From assembly GCF_003952345.1 (NCBI RefSeq), contig NZ_CP034433.1, forward strand, positions 3,720,001 through 3,784,000: DNA of 64,000 nucleotides, in the 5' to 3' direction. The translations under genes were made by a program, and so were the position numbers. Below the pieces are notes generated by a model. The model was given only the letters and a program-made list of their open reading frames with translations. It was not told the DNA's origin and searched no databases. Shown here one piece after another: positions 18,937 through 30,041 of the stretch (position 1 is the stretch's first letter; every line of letters starts with the position of its first letter). Origin of the DNA: Iodobacter ciconiae (GTDB lineage Bacteria; Pseudomonadota; Gammaproteobacteria; Burkholderiales; Chitinibacteraceae).

Positions 18937-20907
18937 TTATAGTGCGCTGTGCCGTAGTTGCTCCAGGATCGCTGGATTTTCTAATGTGGAAATATCCTGA
19001 GTGATTTCTTCACCCTTGGCGATGTTTCTGAGCAGGCGGCGCATGATTTTGCCGGAGCGGGTTTTAGGCAGATTGTCGCCAAAGCGAATTTCATCCGGCT
19101 GGGCAATTTTGCCGATCTCGTGCGCTACCCATTCGCGTAGCTGTTTGGCAATTAGTTTGCCCGCTTCGCCTTCAGGGCGATCGCCCTTAAGTACTACAAA
19201 GGCCACGACCGATTCACCTTTAATTTCATGCGGTTTACCCACTACGGCAGCTTCAGCAACCAGCGGGTTGGCGGCCAGTGCCGATTCGATTTCCATGGTG
19301 CCAAGGCGGTGGCCGGATACATTCAGCACATCGTCGATGCGGCCCATAATCCAGATATAGCCATGCTCGTCGTAGTGAGCCGAATCGCCCGCCAGATAAA
19401 ACTTGCCGTTAAATTCATCCGGAAAATAGGTGCTCTTAAAGCGTGCGGCATCGTTATAAATGGTGCGAACCAAGGATGGGAAGGGGCGGGTGATCACTAA
19501 AGACCCACCTTTGCCTGGCTCTACCGGCGCGCCGGATTCATCCACAATGGCGGTCATAATGCCCGGTAATGGCAGGGTGCAAGAGCCAGGTTTGGTAGCC
19601 ACTGCGCCCGGTAATGGGGCCACCATATTGGAGCCGGTTTCGGTCTGCCACCAGGTATCGACAATCGGGCAACGTCCGCCGCCGATCACTTCGTGATACC
19701 ACATCCATGCATCAGGATTAATCGGCTCACCCACCGTGCCCAAGAGGCGCAGGCTGGATAAATCGTATTGCTTAGGCAGATCGCCTCCGAGTTTGATCAG
19801 GGAGCGGATTGCGGTCGGCGCGGTGTAAAAAGTGGTGACCTGGTGTTTTTCTATCATCGCCCAGAAGCGGCCGGCATCCGGATAGGTTGGCACGCCTTCA
19901 AATACCACCTGTGTAGCGCCGATGCCCAGCGGGCCGTAAGCAATATAGCTGTGGCCGGTAATCCAGCCCACATCGGCCGTGCACCAGTACACATCGTCTT
20001 CTTTGTAATCGAATACCCATTTCATTGATACTTGTGTACCAAGAAAGTAGCCTGCGCTGGAATGCTGGATGCCCTTAGGCTTACCTGTGGAGCCGGAAGT
20101 ATAAAGCACGAAGAGCGGATCTTCGGCATTCATCCATTCTGGCTCGCATACATCTGGCAGGCCTTTCACCAGCTGATGCCACCAAATATTATTGCTTTCG
20201 CTCCAGTGATCCGGCTTGGTGCCGGTACGCTGAAACACAATCACTTTTTCGACTGATTCGCAGTTGCCAATACCCAGTGCCTCGTCGGTCATGGCTTTCA
20301 GTGGCGTGGCTTTGCCGCCGCGCACGGATTCATTGGCGGTAATCACAATCTTGGCCGTGGCATCCTGGATGCGATCACGCAGTGCACCGGCAGAGAAGCC
20401 GCCAAACACCACTGAGTGAATCGCGCCAATACGGGCGCAGGCCTGCATGGCGATAATGGCTTCAACTGTGTGTGGCATATAAATAACAACGCGATCACCC
20501 TTGACCACGCCCAGGCTTTTTAAGCCGTTAGCAAACTGGCAAACGCGGTGATACAGCTCGCGGTAAGTGACGCGGGATACCGAGCCATCATCCGCTTCAA
20601 AAATAATCGCTACCTTATTTGCTTTGCTTTCAAGGTGACGGTCCAGGCAGTTGTAGGACACATTCATTTCACCATCTTCAAACCACTTGAAAAATGGCGC
20701 ATTGGATTCGTCCAATACCTTGGTGAAAGGCTTGCGCCAGCTGACTAACTCGCGGCCTAACTCACTCCAAAAGCCTTGATAATCACTGCTGGCTTTTTCG
20801 CAAAGGGTGTAATAGCCCTCCATGCCGGATACGTTTGCTTTGGTGCGAAAATCATTGGAAGGTGGAAACAGACGGGTTTCCTTAAGTACGGAATCAATGC
20901 TGCTCAT
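18937..20907 (-). CDS. acs: Acetyl-CoA synthetase (AMP-forming)
   Basis: Activates acetate to acetyl-CoA through acetyl-AMP; the high-affinity acetate assimilation route. The 656-residue ANL-superfamily protein has the P-loop [11 protein letters not shown], the acetate-pocket region [11 protein letters not shown] with WWQTETG, the hinge, and the C-terminal [14 protein letters not shown] motif. The lysine of that motif is the usual acetylation control site. Full length for the family. A yjcH-actP acetate uptake operon lies 3 kb away in the same orientation, so acetate uptake and activation are near neighbours. Confidence 0.96.
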   Translation of the reverse strand: MSSIDSVLKETRLFPPSNDFRTKANVSGMEGYYTLCEKASSDYQGFWSELGRELVSWRKPFTKVLDESNAPFFKWFEDGEMNVSYNCLDRHLESKANKVAIIFEADDGSVSRVTYRELYHRVCQFANGLKSLGVVKGDRVVIYMPHTVEAIIAMQACARIGAIHSVVFGGFSAGALRDRIQDATAKIVITANESVRGGKATPLKAMTDEALGIGNCESVEKVIVFQRTGTKPDHWSESNNIWWHQLVKGLPDVCEPEWMNAEDPLFVLYTSGSTGKPKGIQHSSAGYFLGTQVSMKWVFDYKEDDVYWCTADVGWITGHSYIAYGPLGIGATQVVFEGVPTYPDAGRFWAMIEKHQVTTFYTAPTAIRSLIKLGGDLPKQYDLSSLRLLGTVGEPINPDAWMWYHEVIGGGRCPIVDTWWQTETGSNMVAPLPGAVATKPGSCTLPLPGIMTAIVDESGAPVEPGKGGSLVITRPFPSLVRTIYNDAARFKSTYFPDEFNGKFYLAGDSAHYDEHGYIWIMGRIDDVLNVSGHRLGTMEIESALAANPLVAEAAVVGKPHEIKGESVVAFVVLKGDRPEGEAGKLIAKQLREWVAHEIGKIAQPDEIRFGDNLPKTRSGKIMRRLLRNIAKGEEITQDISTLENPAILEQLRHSAL

Positions 20908-21334
20908 TTAGGCTTCCTTCTTGCAGAGATAGTCAGATAAATCGGTCTGAACTAAGAGTATCAGCGGCTCTTACGCAAGGCTAATTTTGTTTTTTGATGG
21001 GGTGAATCAGAAAGACTGATGCAAGAGTTTTTGAGTGGGAGGCAGCGGGCGGCGGGCTTAGGCGGGTATGTTTTTTGATGAAAAGAGAGCTGCCGATTCT
21101 ATTGATTTAAAGGGTATTCGCAGCTTGGTGTACACAGGTTTTTTAGCCTGAAATTAGCCAATACTTATGCTTTATACCGGGTGGATTGCTGTTTTATAAT
21201 TCAGGGTTTCGGGTTTTATATAGTTGCTTTTTAGTAAATATTAATGTGGTTTCAGAATTTAATCATCTGTAAATGATTGCGGGTTTAATTTAAAGTTATC
21301 CTTTAGCCCGTCTTCTTATACGAATTTCAGTTTT
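20908..21334. other. Gene-free region upstream of acs
   Basis: 427 bases with no credible ORF. It must hold the acs promoter on the minus strand, but no confident promoter, terminator or repeat was recognised. Confidence 0.5.
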
Positions 21335-22045
21335 TTAAAACTTTGGCGGGATATCAGTACATGCTGCATCAATAGCAAAGCGTATATGCAGCTCGGTGGT
21401 GTCAAATAAAGGGATATCCATATCCTGCTGCTTAATCAGCATGGTAATTTCTGTGCAGCCCAGAATAATACCTTCTGCTCCTTGCTCGGTAAGCTGATTA
21501 ATAATCGTCATATATTCCTGCCTGGATGATTCCTTAATGATGCCCTGGCAAAGTTCCTGATAGATAATCTCGTGCACTCTATTGCGGACTGCTTCTCTTG
21601 GAGTAATGACTTCCAGCTGATGCTGGCTGGTTAATCTGCCACGATAAAAATCGTGCTCCATGGTGAATTTTGTACCCAATAGAGCAACTTTTTTAATGCC
21701 TGCTTTTTTTATTTCAGCTGCAGTAGCATCCGCAATATGCAGAAATGGAATCTGGATTTTAGCTTCAATTTCAGCCGCTAATTTATGCATGGTATTGGTG
21801 CATAAAATAATCAAATCTGCACCGGCTAATTGCAGAGAATAAGCAGATTGGGCCATGATTTCCCCTGCCTTATCCCATTGCCCGGTGCTTTGTAGCGCGG
21901 CTATTTCTGCAAAATCTACACTTAGCAAGATTGCTTTGGCAGAATGCAGGCCGCCTAATTTTTCTTTGATTAATTGATTCGCTCTTTGATAGTAAATCTG
22001 GCTGGATTCCCAGCTCATGCCGCCTATCATGCCGATTGTTTTCAT
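21335..22045 (-). CDS. Aspartate/glutamate racemase family protein
   Basis: PLP-independent amino acid racemase of the Asp/Glu/hydantoin family, 236 residues. The N-terminus MKTIGMIGGMSWESSQIYYQRAN is characteristic of the YgeA/RacX group. The two catalytic cysteines appear as LCTNTMH (about residue 83) and GCTEITML (about residue 196), so it should be active. YgeA-type enzymes have broad substrate range and make non-canonical D-amino acids; the actual substrate is not determined by sequence. A monocistronic gene. Confidence 0.88.
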   Translation of the reverse strand: MKTIGMIGGMSWESSQIYYQRANQLIKEKLGGLHSAKAILLSVDFAEIAALQSTGQWDKAGEIMAQSAYSLQLAGADLIILCTNTMHKLAAEIEAKIQIPFLHIADATAAEIKKAGIKKVALLGTKFTMEHDFYRGRLTSQHQLEVITPREAVRNRVHEIIYQELCQGIIKESSRQEYMTIINQLTEQGAEGIILGCTEITMLIKQQDMDIPLFDTTELHIRFAIDAACTDIPPKF

Positions 22046-22336
22046 TGTTGTACCTTTAAATCTAATAAAGCGAGTTGTAATAAAAAAATGTCGAGATAGC
22101 CAGCTGGCTGGCCATTGTGCTGTTAAGTGGTTTTAATCTTCTGGGTGAAGCATTGCCATGTGCGTTATGGCCAGGCGGGGCAATATATCGCTCAGCTTGC
22201 TTTATTCCGGCATAGCTGTTTTTTCCTGGTATTTATTCTGTTTTGTTCTGCTGATATGGTTCGGTTTTTTATGCTGTTTGCGCCAAGTTTATCTCATCAT
22301 GGGTTTAATAAGAGTGCCTCTGTGTGTAAATCATGC

Positions 22337-23116
22337 TTAATTCATAGATTTTTGAAGCTCCATAAAAACCTGATCTGCTTTATCAATATTAATAAAACCC
22401 AGCCGGGGAAATTCCAGATCAATGATGACATACAGAGCCAGAGACATAATCGCAGCAAAGGCAAAGGTGTGCAGCAGGCTGCGCTCCCTGTTATCCGACA
22501 TATCGTAGCCCACCAAAAGTGCACCGGCAAAGCTTAGCCCGGCAAGCAGCAGAAATACGATAAAAGGAGGGTGGTTTTTAGTGGCCATTGCGCGCGTGGT
22601 GGTGATATCGATCATGTCATTGAGCGCTGGTAAAAGCAGTGTGGCGCTGGAAACAGGCTCATTAGGTTTGCGGCTGGCAGTTAAAACTTTCTGCCATATT
22701 TTTATCTGTAATGCAGCGGTTTCATCCAGTTTTTGCCGGGTTGCTGTTTGATTTTCTGTGCTTTGGTAGCTGTTCGAGCGTAATTCAAGATAGCGGCGAA
22801 ATAGTGTGCGTATTTCGGGCTGAACATCGGCAGGCAACAGGTCTACACGCAGATAGGCCGTGCTGATGGCGTTGGCTTCCTGGGTAATTAAATGGCGGCG
22901 CTCTTCAAATCGCGATGCTGCACCTGAAAAAGTAAATGCAATAACCAGGCCGAGTAAACCAAATACAGCACTTTCGGCTGCACCAACTCCGTTGGCCAGC
23001 CCGTTCGGATCCCGTTTTAATTTAGCTAAACCCAGCCGTCGGCCAATTTCAGAGAAAATGAGGATGCCCGCAAAGATGCAAGCCGTTGTTAATAAGGCGA
23101 TGAGGGTGAAGGTCAT
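22337..23116 (-). CDS. DUF4239-type membrane protein
   Basis: A 259-residue inner-membrane protein. It has an N-terminal helix (LIALLTTACIFAGILIFSEIGRRL), then a glycine-rich second helix (AAESAVFGLLGLVIAFTFSGAASRFEERRHLI) and a soluble helical middle. A C-terminal pair of helices follows (FIVFLLLAGLSFAGALLVGY; LLHTFAFAAIMSLALYVII), ending with the conserved DLEFPRLGFI. This layout matches DUF4239, sometimes described as bestrophin-like. Function unknown; ion conductance is only a family-level suggestion. No operon partner. Confidence 0.75.
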   Translation of the reverse strand: MTFTLIALLTTACIFAGILIFSEIGRRLGLAKLKRDPNGLANGVGAAESAVFGLLGLVIAFTFSGAASRFEERRHLITQEANAISTAYLRVDLLPADVQPEIRTLFRRYLELRSNSYQSTENQTATRQKLDETAALQIKIWQKVLTASRKPNEPVSSATLLLPALNDMIDITTTRAMATKNHPPFIVFLLLAGLSFAGALLVGYDMSDNRERSLLHTFAFAAIMSLALYVIIDLEFPRLGFINIDKADQVFMELQKSMN

Positions 23117-23462
23117 TTTATTTCCCTTTAGATAGCGTTGCTACGGAGTGCAAAGGCCGCGAGTCTGCACGGATATCTTTTGAGTAATCATGAGGATAAA
23201 ATTATCGGATAATTACTTATTTTACAATAACATATATTTTAAAACTTGCACTTTTGATTAATAAGGCACTACCGTTGATTAACTATTTATTTAAATAACA
23301 GCAGGCTTGGGCTGTTTTTACGAAGGGATGATTCGATATTTTATTGTTAAAATATTTTGGATGATGTTTCAATATATATATTTTCTTAATTACGTTTGAA
23401 ATAAAATTGTATTTTAGAATGTTACTTTTAATAATTTGATTATATATTTTATAGTTGAAAAT
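23117..23462. other. Very AT-rich gene-free region
   Basis: No ORF. Long A/T tracts (for example 23369-23460) are distinct from the flanking genes and could bind nucleoid proteins such as H-NS; this is speculation from composition alone. Confidence 0.45.
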
Positions 23463-23498
23463 AAAAAACGCCCTGTAAACAATACAGGGCGTTTTTTT
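23463..23498. terminator. Bidirectional terminator after actP
   Basis: AAAAAACGCCCTGTA, 5-base loop, TACAGGGCGTTTTTTT: a near-perfect stem with A/T runs on both sides, so it works in either direction. It ends yjcH-actP on the minus strand. Confidence 0.93.
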
Positions 23499-23513
23499 AT
23501 GACTATTTAAAGC

Positions 23514-25322
23514 TTAGTGTTTGGATGCACCTTCTGCACCTACCCCTGTCATGGAGCGGATAAATTGTGGCAAGAATGCGGCACGTTCAGAATCTGCTTG
23601 AGTGCTTTTATCTGTGATAGAGAATAGCCAAGTCATCACAAAAGCTAAAGTCATTGAGAAAATGGCCGGGTTTTTGTAAGGGAATAATTCGCTGCCCTTG
23701 GCATTGCCCAGTGTGTCTACCCAGACAGCTGGCCCGAGGATAATCAGTACTACTGCGCAAATCAGGCCAGAGTAGCCACCAATGACGGCCCCGCGGGTTG
23801 TCAGGCCTTTCCAGAACATGGATAAAAACAGCACTGGGAAGTTGGCAGATGCCGCAATCGAGAATGCCAGGCCTACCATAAAGGCAATGTTTTGCTTCTC
23901 GAACATAATACCCAGCAAGATAGCCACTACCCCTAAGGCCACGGTTGCGTATTTAGAGACGCGGATTTCTGTGGCTTCATCTACACGGCCTTTGCGCCAG
24001 ACGCTGGCGTATAAATCATGTGAAACGGCGGAGGCACCAGAGAGGGTCAGCCCGGAAACCACGGCCAGAATGGTGGCAAAGGCAACCGCTGAGATAAAGC
24101 CCAGAAATAAATCACCACCCACTGCGTGTGAAAGGTGGACTGCTGCCATATTGGAGCCGCCCAGTAGTTTGCCCGCTGCGTCTTTATAGGATGGATCGGT
24201 TGACACTAGCATGATCGCGCCAAAGCCGATAATGAAGGTTAGGATGTAGAAGTAGCCAATAAAGCCAGTGGCTACAAATACGGATTTACGTGCAGCCTGT
24301 GCATCTTTTACGGTAAAAAAGCGCATCAGGATGTGTGGTAAGCCTGCAGTACCAAACATCAGAGCCAGGCCCAGAGAGATGGCATCAATCGGGTTGGATA
24401 CCAGGCCACCGGGGGCCATGATGTTTTTAGCCGCTTTTGCTGCGGCCTTTGCCGCATCAGATGCTTTTTCGACCAGTGAGGCTGCATCGGGAGCATTGCT
24501 GGCAACCGCCTGGGCAGCGACATCAGATGCTGCCGTGGCTTTCACAGCCAAGAGCTGCGCTCCTGCTTCTTTAACGTGCACGGCCTGGGCAAACATGCCT
24601 TCGACACTAAAGTTCACATGTTTGAGTACCATAAAGGCCATAAAGCTCGCACCGGATAAGAGCAGTACGGCTTTAATAATTTGTACCCAGGTGGTAGCCA
24701 GCATGCCGCCAAAGATCACATAAATGACCATTAATACGCCAACCAGTACCACGGCCGTGTTGTAATTCATGCCAAACAGCAGCTGAATCAGTTTGCCTGC
24801 GCCCACCATTTGAGCAATCAGATACAAAGCAACCACAACTAAAGTTCCTGTTGCAGCAAAGGTGCGTACCGGGCCTTGTTGCAGGCGGTATGAGGCCACA
24901 TCGGCAAAAGTGTATTTACCCAGGTTACGCAGGCGTTCTGCTACCAGAAAGGTGATCACAGGCCAGCCTACCAGAAAGCCCAGAGAATAAATCAGCCCGT
25001 CATAGCCGGTATCAAACACCAGTGCAGAAATCCCCAGAAATGACGCTGCCGACATATAGTCGCCGGCAATTGCCAGGCCATTCTGAAAGCCGGTAATGCC
25101 GCCGCCTGCCGAGTAAAAATCTTTAGCAGAGCGGGTGCGGCTGGCTGCCCAATAGGTTACCCCCAAGGTAAAGGCCACAAACATGAAGAACATGATGATG
25201 GCGTGCCAGTTCATCGCTTGTTTGGTAACCGGGCCATCAATGGAGCCAGATGCCCATGTAGGCAAGCTGGCAAGGGCCAGAAGCGCACCACAGCCTAGCT
25301 GCTTTTGCAATTTGTGCATCAT
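23514..25322 (-). CDS. actP: Acetate permease (sodium:solute symporter)
   Basis: Sodium:solute-symporter-family transporter for acetate and other short carboxylates, 602 residues. A signal-peptide-like N-terminus ([18 protein letters not shown]) is followed by about 13 membrane segments, including [21 protein letters not shown] and [13 protein letters not shown], typical of ActP. E. coli ActP is about 550 residues. The extra length is an Ala/Lys/Asp-rich insert at roughly residues 240-280 in the loop before [21 protein letters not shown]. Its ATG overlaps the yjcH stop (ATGA). It works upstream of Acs. Confidence 0.92.
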   Translation of the reverse strand: MMHKLQKQLGCGALLALASLPTWASGSIDGPVTKQAMNWHAIIMFFMFVAFTLGVTYWAASRTRSAKDFYSAGGGITGFQNGLAIAGDYMSAASFLGISALVFDTGYDGLIYSLGFLVGWPVITFLVAERLRNLGKYTFADVASYRLQQGPVRTFAATGTLVVVALYLIAQMVGAGKLIQLLFGMNYNTAVVLVGVLMVIYVIFGGMLATTWVQIIKAVLLLSGASFMAFMVLKHVNFSVEGMFAQAVHVKEAGAQLLAVKATAASDVAAQAVASNAPDAASLVEKASDAAKAAAKAAKNIMAPGGLVSNPIDAISLGLALMFGTAGLPHILMRFFTVKDAQAARKSVFVATGFIGYFYILTFIIGFGAIMLVSTDPSYKDAAGKLLGGSNMAAVHLSHAVGGDLFLGFISAVAFATILAVVSGLTLSGASAVSHDLYASVWRKGRVDEATEIRVSKYATVALGVVAILLGIMFEKQNIAFMVGLAFSIAASANFPVLFLSMFWKGLTTRGAVIGGYSGLICAVVLIILGPAVWVDTLGNAKGSELFPYKNPAIFSMTLAFVMTWLFSITDKSTQADSERAAFLPQFIRSMTGVGAEGASKH

Positions 25323-25627
25323 TGCTTTGTTTCCTCGATAATTTCACGGGTCAACTGATCAAATTCAGTGGCGCGGCGTACATAAATGCCGGTAAGCACA
25401 AAGGCGGATAAAATCACCAGGATACCAATCGGAATACCGATGGTGGTGATGCTGCCTGCAGAGAGCGGGATCCCCAATGTTTTGGGGGAAAATGCGATGA
25501 CTAGAATAAAACCGTAGTAAATGAGCAGCATTACTGATGATAAAAGCCAGGAGAGGCTGGTTTTTTTCTGGACTAACTCAGCAAATTTAGAGTTGTGCTG
25601 AATACGCTCGATGATCGTTTCACTCAT
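25319..25627 (-). CDS. yjcH: DUF485 membrane protein YjcH
   Basis: A 102-residue, two-helix inner-membrane protein found beside actP in many proteobacteria. Visible features are the soluble N-terminus [19 protein letters not shown], helices [19 protein letters not shown] and [24 protein letters not shown], and a charged end with [14 protein letters not shown]. It overlaps actP by four bases, implying translational coupling. A role as an accessory subunit of the acetate permease is inferred from conserved linkage only. Confidence 0.9.
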   Translation of the reverse strand: MSETIIERIQHNSKFAELVQKKTSLSWLLSSVMLLIYYGFILVIAFSPKTLGIPLSAGSITTIGIPIGILVILSAFVLTGIYVRRATEFDQLTREIIEETKQ

Positions 25628-25864
25628 GCTTAGACTCCTCCTTGAATAAGGTGGATCCCGGAAGGGACAACCGATCTGTAATGTAACGACAGCGATCTTT
25701 TGATGCTAATTGCAATTTCTGATGTACAAAATCAGCAAAACTGATGTTGCATTGCATTCGTATTTCTTGAGGCTTACTTCTTCTTGTGTATTCCATGTGG
25801 GTAAGTTACGGTATTTTTACCAAAATAAGCTGACAGTGTGAGGGTTTTTGAGCATACTTTCGCC

Positions 25865-26752
25865 ATGGAAATTTACCAGCTTCGCACTTTTATTGCCGTT
25901 GCACAGCAGGGGCATCTAACTCAGGCCGCAGAATTACTCCATCTTTCCCAGCCTGCCGTAACGGCGCAGATTAAGGCTTTGGAAGAGGAGTTCGGCCTCC
26001 CTTTATTCGAGCGTTTCCCCGGTGGCGTGCAGCTCACCGAGGCGGGAAAGTTGTTGCAGCCGGATGCCGAGCAGATTTTGGCACTGGCGCGTGGTATGCA
26101 GAACCGGGCAAAAGCATTGGCAGGAGAGCCTAAGGGAAAGGTCAAAATTGGTACGATTGGTGTACCGGCAAGGCTGCGTTTAGGCTCTTGGCTGGCCCAT
26201 TTACGGGATAGGTATCCGCTGATTTCAGCTCAAACCACGCATGGTATTTCGGTGAGCGTGCTCAATGATGTACGGAAAAAAGTACTGGATGGTGGTTTTT
26301 ATCTGGGCCGCAATCCCTATCAGAATGTCACAACACTGCAGCTGAGCGAGATTGGCTTTTGCGTTGCGCTGCCTCCTGGCATGGCAGGTGAGCTGGTCAA
26401 TGCAGATTGGAAAACGCTGGGTAAAGCTCCGTGGCTGGGTTTGTCTCAATTTACCAGCCTTGCAGAAATCACTTTGGAGCTGTGGCGCAGCCAGAATATT
26501 GCGCCAAAGATTGTGGGTGAATTTGATGAAGAAGCAACCTTGGTAGAGCTGGTTAAAGCGGGAATGGGGGTGGCGATTCTGGCTGAGCGCACAGCAAAAC
26601 GCTTTGCTGCCGATGGCTCGATTGCCTTATGGCGGGGCGGGGAGATTGCAGTGCGGGTGCCTTTGCAGTTTATCTATTCGGCAGACAGAGAGCAGGACCC
26701 GTTAATTGGTATGCTGAAGGGTTCACTTAAAATAGAGTGGGATCTGCTTTGA
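25865..26752 (+). CDS. LysR-family transcriptional regulator
   Basis: A 295-residue LysR regulator. The N-terminal winged helix-turn-helix is MEIYQLRTFIAVAQQGHLTQAAELLHLSQPAVTAQIKALEEEFGLPLFER. A two-lobed ligand domain begins KVKIGTIGVPARLRLGSWL. The start at ATG 25865 is preferred to a GTG at 25838 because LysR proteins begin at this Met. It is divergent from yjcH-actP across 237 bases, the usual position for a LysR regulator of its neighbour, so control of acetate uptake is plausible but unproven. Its effector is unknown. Confidence 0.88.
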   Translation: MEIYQLRTFIAVAQQGHLTQAAELLHLSQPAVTAQIKALEEEFGLPLFERFPGGVQLTEAGKLLQPDAEQILALARGMQNRAKALAGEPKGKVKIGTIGVPARLRLGSWLAHLRDRYPLISAQTTHGISVSVLNDVRKKVLDGGFYLGRNPYQNVTTLQLSEIGFCVALPPGMAGELVNADWKTLGKAPWLGLSQFTSLAEITLELWRSQNIAPKIVGEFDEEATLVELVKAGMGVAILAERTAKRFAADGSIALWRGGEIAVRVPLQFIYSADREQDPLIGMLKGSLKIEWDLL

Positions 26753-26782
26753 TTATCACTTAAGATTGTTTTTAATGAAAAA

Positions 26783-26809
26783 AGCCAGATTTAAATCTGG
26801 CTTTTTTTT
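26783..26809 (+). terminator. Terminator of the LysR gene
   Basis: AGCCAGATTT followed by its exact complement AAATCTGGCT, with flanking A and T runs (T-run 26803-26809). A perfect 20-base palindrome without an explicit loop. Confidence 0.92.
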
Positions 26810-26825
26810 GGGGTACTGAAAATAC

Positions 26826-26849
26826 AAAAACCCCGCCATGGGCAGGGTT
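26826..26849 (-). terminator. Terminator of rpmB-rpmG
   Basis: Minus strand: AACCCTGC, five-base loop, GCGGGGTT, then TTT. It lies about 30 bases after the rpmG stop. Confidence 0.88.
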
Positions 26850-26880
26850 CGAGTATGAAGGCCACCGCACAACAACTGAA

Positions 26881-27036
26881 TTACTTCAGCTTGGTTTCCT
26901 TGTAGATCACGTGTTTACGAACCACGGGATCAAACTTCTTGATTTCTAGCTTAGTTGGCATTGTGCGCTTGTTCTTGGTCGTTGTGTAAAAGTGACCAGT
27001 ACCTGCGCTGGATTCCAGCTTGATTTTTTCACGCAT
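26881..27036 (-). CDS. rpmG: 50S ribosomal protein L33
   Basis: A 51-residue ribosomal protein beginning [20 protein letters not shown] and ending VIYKETKLK. It is the zinc-independent (C-minus) form: no cysteine is present, whereas C-plus forms carry two CxxC pairs. It lies 17 bases after rpmB in the conserved rpmB-rpmG operon. Short enough to be missed by ORF finders with a 60-residue cut-off. Confidence 0.97.
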   Translation of the reverse strand: MREKIKLESSAGTGHFYTTTKNKRTMPTKLEIKKFDPVVRKHVIYKETKLK

Positions 27037-27053
27037 GATTTCTTACCTCAGCC

Positions 27054-27287
27054 TCAAACTTCGCCACGAGCGCGGAGATCCGCGAGGACGACTTCGATGC
27101 CTAGTTTATCGATAGTACGGAGTGCTGCGTTAGATACACGCAGACGAACGAAGCGGTTTTCACTTTCTACCCAGAAACGGCGGCTGTGCAGATTTGGAAG
27201 AAAACGACGCTTAGTCTTGTTATTGGCGTGGGAAACGTTGTTCCCTGTCACTGGACGCTTGCCGGTGACTTCACATACTCGTGCCAT
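27054..27287 (-). CDS. rpmB: 50S ribosomal protein L28
   Basis: A 77-residue ribosomal protein: [23 protein letters not shown] at the N-terminus, then [19 protein letters not shown], basic throughout. Usual length and start. Only one cysteine is present, so this is the zinc-free form. First gene of rpmB-rpmG, with a good extended -10 promoter upstream. Confidence 0.97.
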   Translation of the reverse strand: MARVCEVTGKRPVTGNNVSHANNKTKRRFLPNLHSRRFWVESENRFVRLRVSNAALRTIDKLGIEVVLADLRARGEV

Positions 27288-27322
27288 GGTGGGTAATTCC
27301 CTGACTTCTGAGAAAAACCGGA

Positions 27323-27352
27323 TTTATAGCATAGATTCCAGCCTTGTTTCAA
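27323..27352 (-). promoter_or_regulatory. Sigma-70 promoter of rpmB-rpmG
   Basis: Minus strand: TTGAAA (27347-27352), an 18-base spacer, TATAAA (27323-27328) preceded by TGC, an extended -10. The start codon follows about 36 bases after the -10 box. Confidence 0.65.
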
Positions 27353-27701
27353 GAGTTATGTCACTTTACCCTTAGGTAATTAGGTTTTTTCTGCCGGCGT
27401 TTTGTGTTCTATGGCTAGGCGCTGTGCGGCTTGAGGCTGGGTTTGGCAGATCTTTGTAAACGCATAAAAATGAGAAGTGAAAATAGTGCCTGCCCTGGGG
27501 GCTCAGCGGCTTATAAAGCAGGCTGGGATTACCCGGCAAGCCAATATGCTTTAGTTTTACAGGTAAGCTTAATTAAGAGGCTGGGATAAAAGGGAAAAAT
27601 GGCCTATTCGCTGAGGGCAGGCGCAATCTTGTAAAGTGCTCCCCGGCTGTTTACCGGGGAGATGTTGGCGTTATGCATGCTTGAGCTTGGGTTATGGCCC
27701 T
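27353..27701. other. Gene-free region between rpmB and ftsK
   Basis: No ORF on either strand. A perfect hairpin CTCCCCGG-CCGGGGAG (27639-27661) lies about 40 bases past the ftsK stop. It has no U-run, so it may protect the 3' end or be a Rho-linked signal. Nothing else was recognised. Confidence 0.5.
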
Positions 27702-30041
27702 TTATTCGCCAGCAGGAGCGAGCACAGTGCGATTGCCGTTGGTTTCCATACCGCTGACCAGGCCAGAGGCTTCCATCTGCTCAATTAGCCTTGCAGCGCG
27801 GTTGTAGCCGATGCGTAGCTGGCGCTGTACGGATGAGATCGAGGCCCGGCGGCTTTTGAGCACAAAGGCAACGGCTTCGTCGTAAAGCGGATCGCTTTCG
27901 TTATTTCCATCGCTATTGTTGCCGTTTGCTGCTGCTTCGGCTTCAAAGCCTCCATTTAAAATACCATCGATATAGTTGGGCTCACCCTGCTGCTTGAGGT
28001 TTTCAACCACCTGATGCACTTCATTGTCGTCCACAAAGGCGCCGTGTACACGCAGCGGGTAGCCGCTGCCCGGTGGCAGGAACAACATATCTCCCTGGCC
28101 AAGTAAGGCCTCTGCGCCCATCTGATCCAAAATGGTACGGCTGTCGATCTTGCTGGATACCTGAAATGCCAGCCTAGTCGGGATGTTGGCCTTGATCAGG
28201 CCAGTAATTACATCCACTGATGGGCGCTGGGTGGCCAGAATCAGATGAATACCGGCAGCGCGGGCTTTTTGCGCAAGCCTTGCGATCAGCTCTTCAATCT
28301 TTTTGCCCGCCACCATAATCAGATCGGCAAACTCATCTACCACCACCACAATAAACGGCAGGTGCTCAAGGCGTTCAGGATCGTCCGGTGTCAGCGTAAA
28401 AGGATTCGTGAGTGGCGTTCCTGCTTTTTCGGCTTCACGAACCTTCTGATTGAAACCTGCCAAATTACGCACACCAAAGGTACTCATCAGGCGGTAGCGT
28501 TTTTCCATTTCGGCCACACACCAGTTCAGCGCATTGGCGGCCAGCTTCATATCAGTGACTACAGGGGCCAGCAAATGCGGGATGCCCTCATAAACAGACA
28601 GCTCAAGCATTTTCGGGTCGATCATAATAAAGCGCACTTCATCTGCCGTGGCTTTGTAGACCAGACTGAGGATCATGGCATTCACACCGACAGATTTACC
28701 CGAGCCGGTCGTCCCCGCCACCAGCATATGCGGTGCTTTGCCCAGATCGGTGACAATCGGCTTGCCGGTAATATCTTTGCCCAGTGCAATGGTGAGCTTG
28801 CTGCCCATGGCGTGATAGGGCTCGGAAGAGAGAATCTCCGACAGGCGAATGATCTGGCGAGTCGGGTTGGGCAGCTCCAGCCCCATGTAGGTTTTGTCCG
28901 GGATGGTTTCGACGACGCGAATCGAAACGAGGCCCAGCGCACGGGATAAGTCCTTCATCAGATTGACAATCTGGGAGCCCTTTACACCGATTGCGGGCTC
29001 AATCTCGTAACGGGTAATCACTGGCCCCGGGTAGGCGGCGATGACTTTGACTTCTACATTGAAGTCAGCCAGTTTTTTCTCAATTAGCCTTGATGTGAAT
29101 TCCAGTGTGTCTTTGCTGATGGTTTCCCTGGCAGGTGGTGCGGGTGTGAGTAACTTGATCGGTGGCAAGCCCTGGTTGCTGGCAATCACGGGCAGGTCTT
29201 CTGCATTAAATAGCGGCACTTGTGCGGCTTTTTGCTGCTCTTCCTGTGCTTTTTTGCTGAGTTTTGCGGCGATAGCGGGCATTTCGGTATGAGCGGCTTC
29301 TATGCGTACCGGAGGCTTGTCATCAAAACGTTTTTTCTCTGATGTCACCTTCTCGCCGCGCTGTACTTTTGCTTCTCGGCCAATTTTGCGGTCGTGTGAT
29401 GCCTGGATGGCATCACGTATTTTTAGAATGCTTAGCTCAATCAGGGTGCCCAGGTTTTCCATTAAATGTAGCCAGGACAAACCTGTTAGCAGAGAAATAC
29501 CAATGCATAATGTGGCAATTAAAAATAGCGTAGCACCGGAAAAACCGAAGCTTAAGTACAACCAGCTACCCAGTGTGACGCCCAGGATTCCGCCGGGAGC
29601 CTGTGGCAAAACAGCATGAATACTGTGTAATCGCAGTGCTTCAAAGCTGGAGCTGGCCAGAATGATCAGTATGAAGCCAATGCAGGCAAAGAGCACGGTA
29701 GGGCGGGCACTATCACTGACATGATCTATGCGCCGGTAGCCCCATAAAATAGCTGAAAAGCAAAAGCCTACCCACCACCAGGCTGAAAACCCGAATAAAT
29801 AGAGCAAAATATCGGCAATCCACGCGCCTACCGCACCACCTCGATTATGAATTTCAGGCCGGGTGGCGCTGTGTGACCAGCCGGGGTCGCTGGGGCTGTA
29901 GGTGCTTAGGACCAGGACGAGGTAAATGACCAGAACGACCAGAATAAACCACCACGATTCGCGCAAAAGAATGGCAATCTGAGGTGGTAAGGCGGCGCGG
30001 CTGGATACATTTGCAACGTTTTTTTTACGAAATATGCCCAT
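27702..30041 (-). CDS. ftsK: DNA translocase FtsK
   Basis: Septum-bound DNA pump coupling chromosome segregation with division. The 779-residue protein (short-linker type) has four N-terminal membrane helices, a linker, and the beta domain ([20 protein letters not shown]). The alpha domain carries Walker [13 protein letters not shown] and Walker [15 protein letters not shown]-terminal gamma winged-helix that reads KOPS sequences follows ([35 protein letters not shown]). The ATG at 30041 (MGIFRKKN) is preferred: the frame extends 37 codons further but those residues do not resemble FtsK. The ribosome site is weak. Confidence 0.95.
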   Translation of the reverse strand: MGIFRKKNVANVSSRAALPPQIAILLRESWWFILVVLVIYLVLVLSTYSPSDPGWSHSATRPEIHNRGGAVGAWIADILLYLFGFSAWWWVGFCFSAILWGYRRIDHVSDSARPTVLFACIGFILIILASSSFEALRLHSIHAVLPQAPGGILGVTLGSWLYLSFGFSGATLFLIATLCIGISLLTGLSWLHLMENLGTLIELSILKIRDAIQASHDRKIGREAKVQRGEKVTSEKKRFDDKPPVRIEAAHTEMPAIAAKLSKKAQEEQQKAAQVPLFNAEDLPVIASNQGLPPIKLLTPAPPARETISKDTLEFTSRLIEKKLADFNVEVKVIAAYPGPVITRYEIEPAIGVKGSQIVNLMKDLSRALGLVSIRVVETIPDKTYMGLELPNPTRQIIRLSEILSSEPYHAMGSKLTIALGKDITGKPIVTDLGKAPHMLVAGTTGSGKSVGVNAMILSLVYKATADEVRFIMIDPKMLELSVYEGIPHLLAPVVTDMKLAANALNWCVAEMEKRYRLMSTFGVRNLAGFNQKVREAEKAGTPLTNPFTLTPDDPERLEHLPFIVVVVDEFADLIMVAGKKIEELIARLAQKARAAGIHLILATQRPSVDVITGLIKANIPTRLAFQVSSKIDSRTILDQMGAEALLGQGDMLFLPPGSGYPLRVHGAFVDDNEVHQVVENLKQQGEPNYIDGILNGGFEAEAAANGNNSDGNNESDPLYDEAVAFVLKSRRASISSVQRQLRIGYNRAARLIEQMEASGLVSGMETNGNRTVLAPAGE

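Noticed and set aside
22127..22537. Plus-strand ORF over the racemase to DUF4239 gap
   Set aside because: More than half overlaps the end of the DUF4239 gene antisense, and the rest is low-complexity hydrophobic sequence without a ribosome site.
23369..23460. Replication origin or iteron array suggested by very high AT content
   Set aside because: No DnaA-box cluster or repeated units; dnaA, dnaN, parAB and similar genes are absent nearby.
26992..27375. Plus-strand ORF opposite rpmG and rpmB
   Set aside because: Wholly antisense to two certain ribosomal protein genes; composition follows their complement.
28245..28949. A 234-codon plus-strand ORF antisense to ftsK
   Set aside because: It lies within the conserved FtsK motor domain on the other strand; its protein is His- and Arg-rich with no recognisable domain. 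It is a shadow of ftsK codon use.
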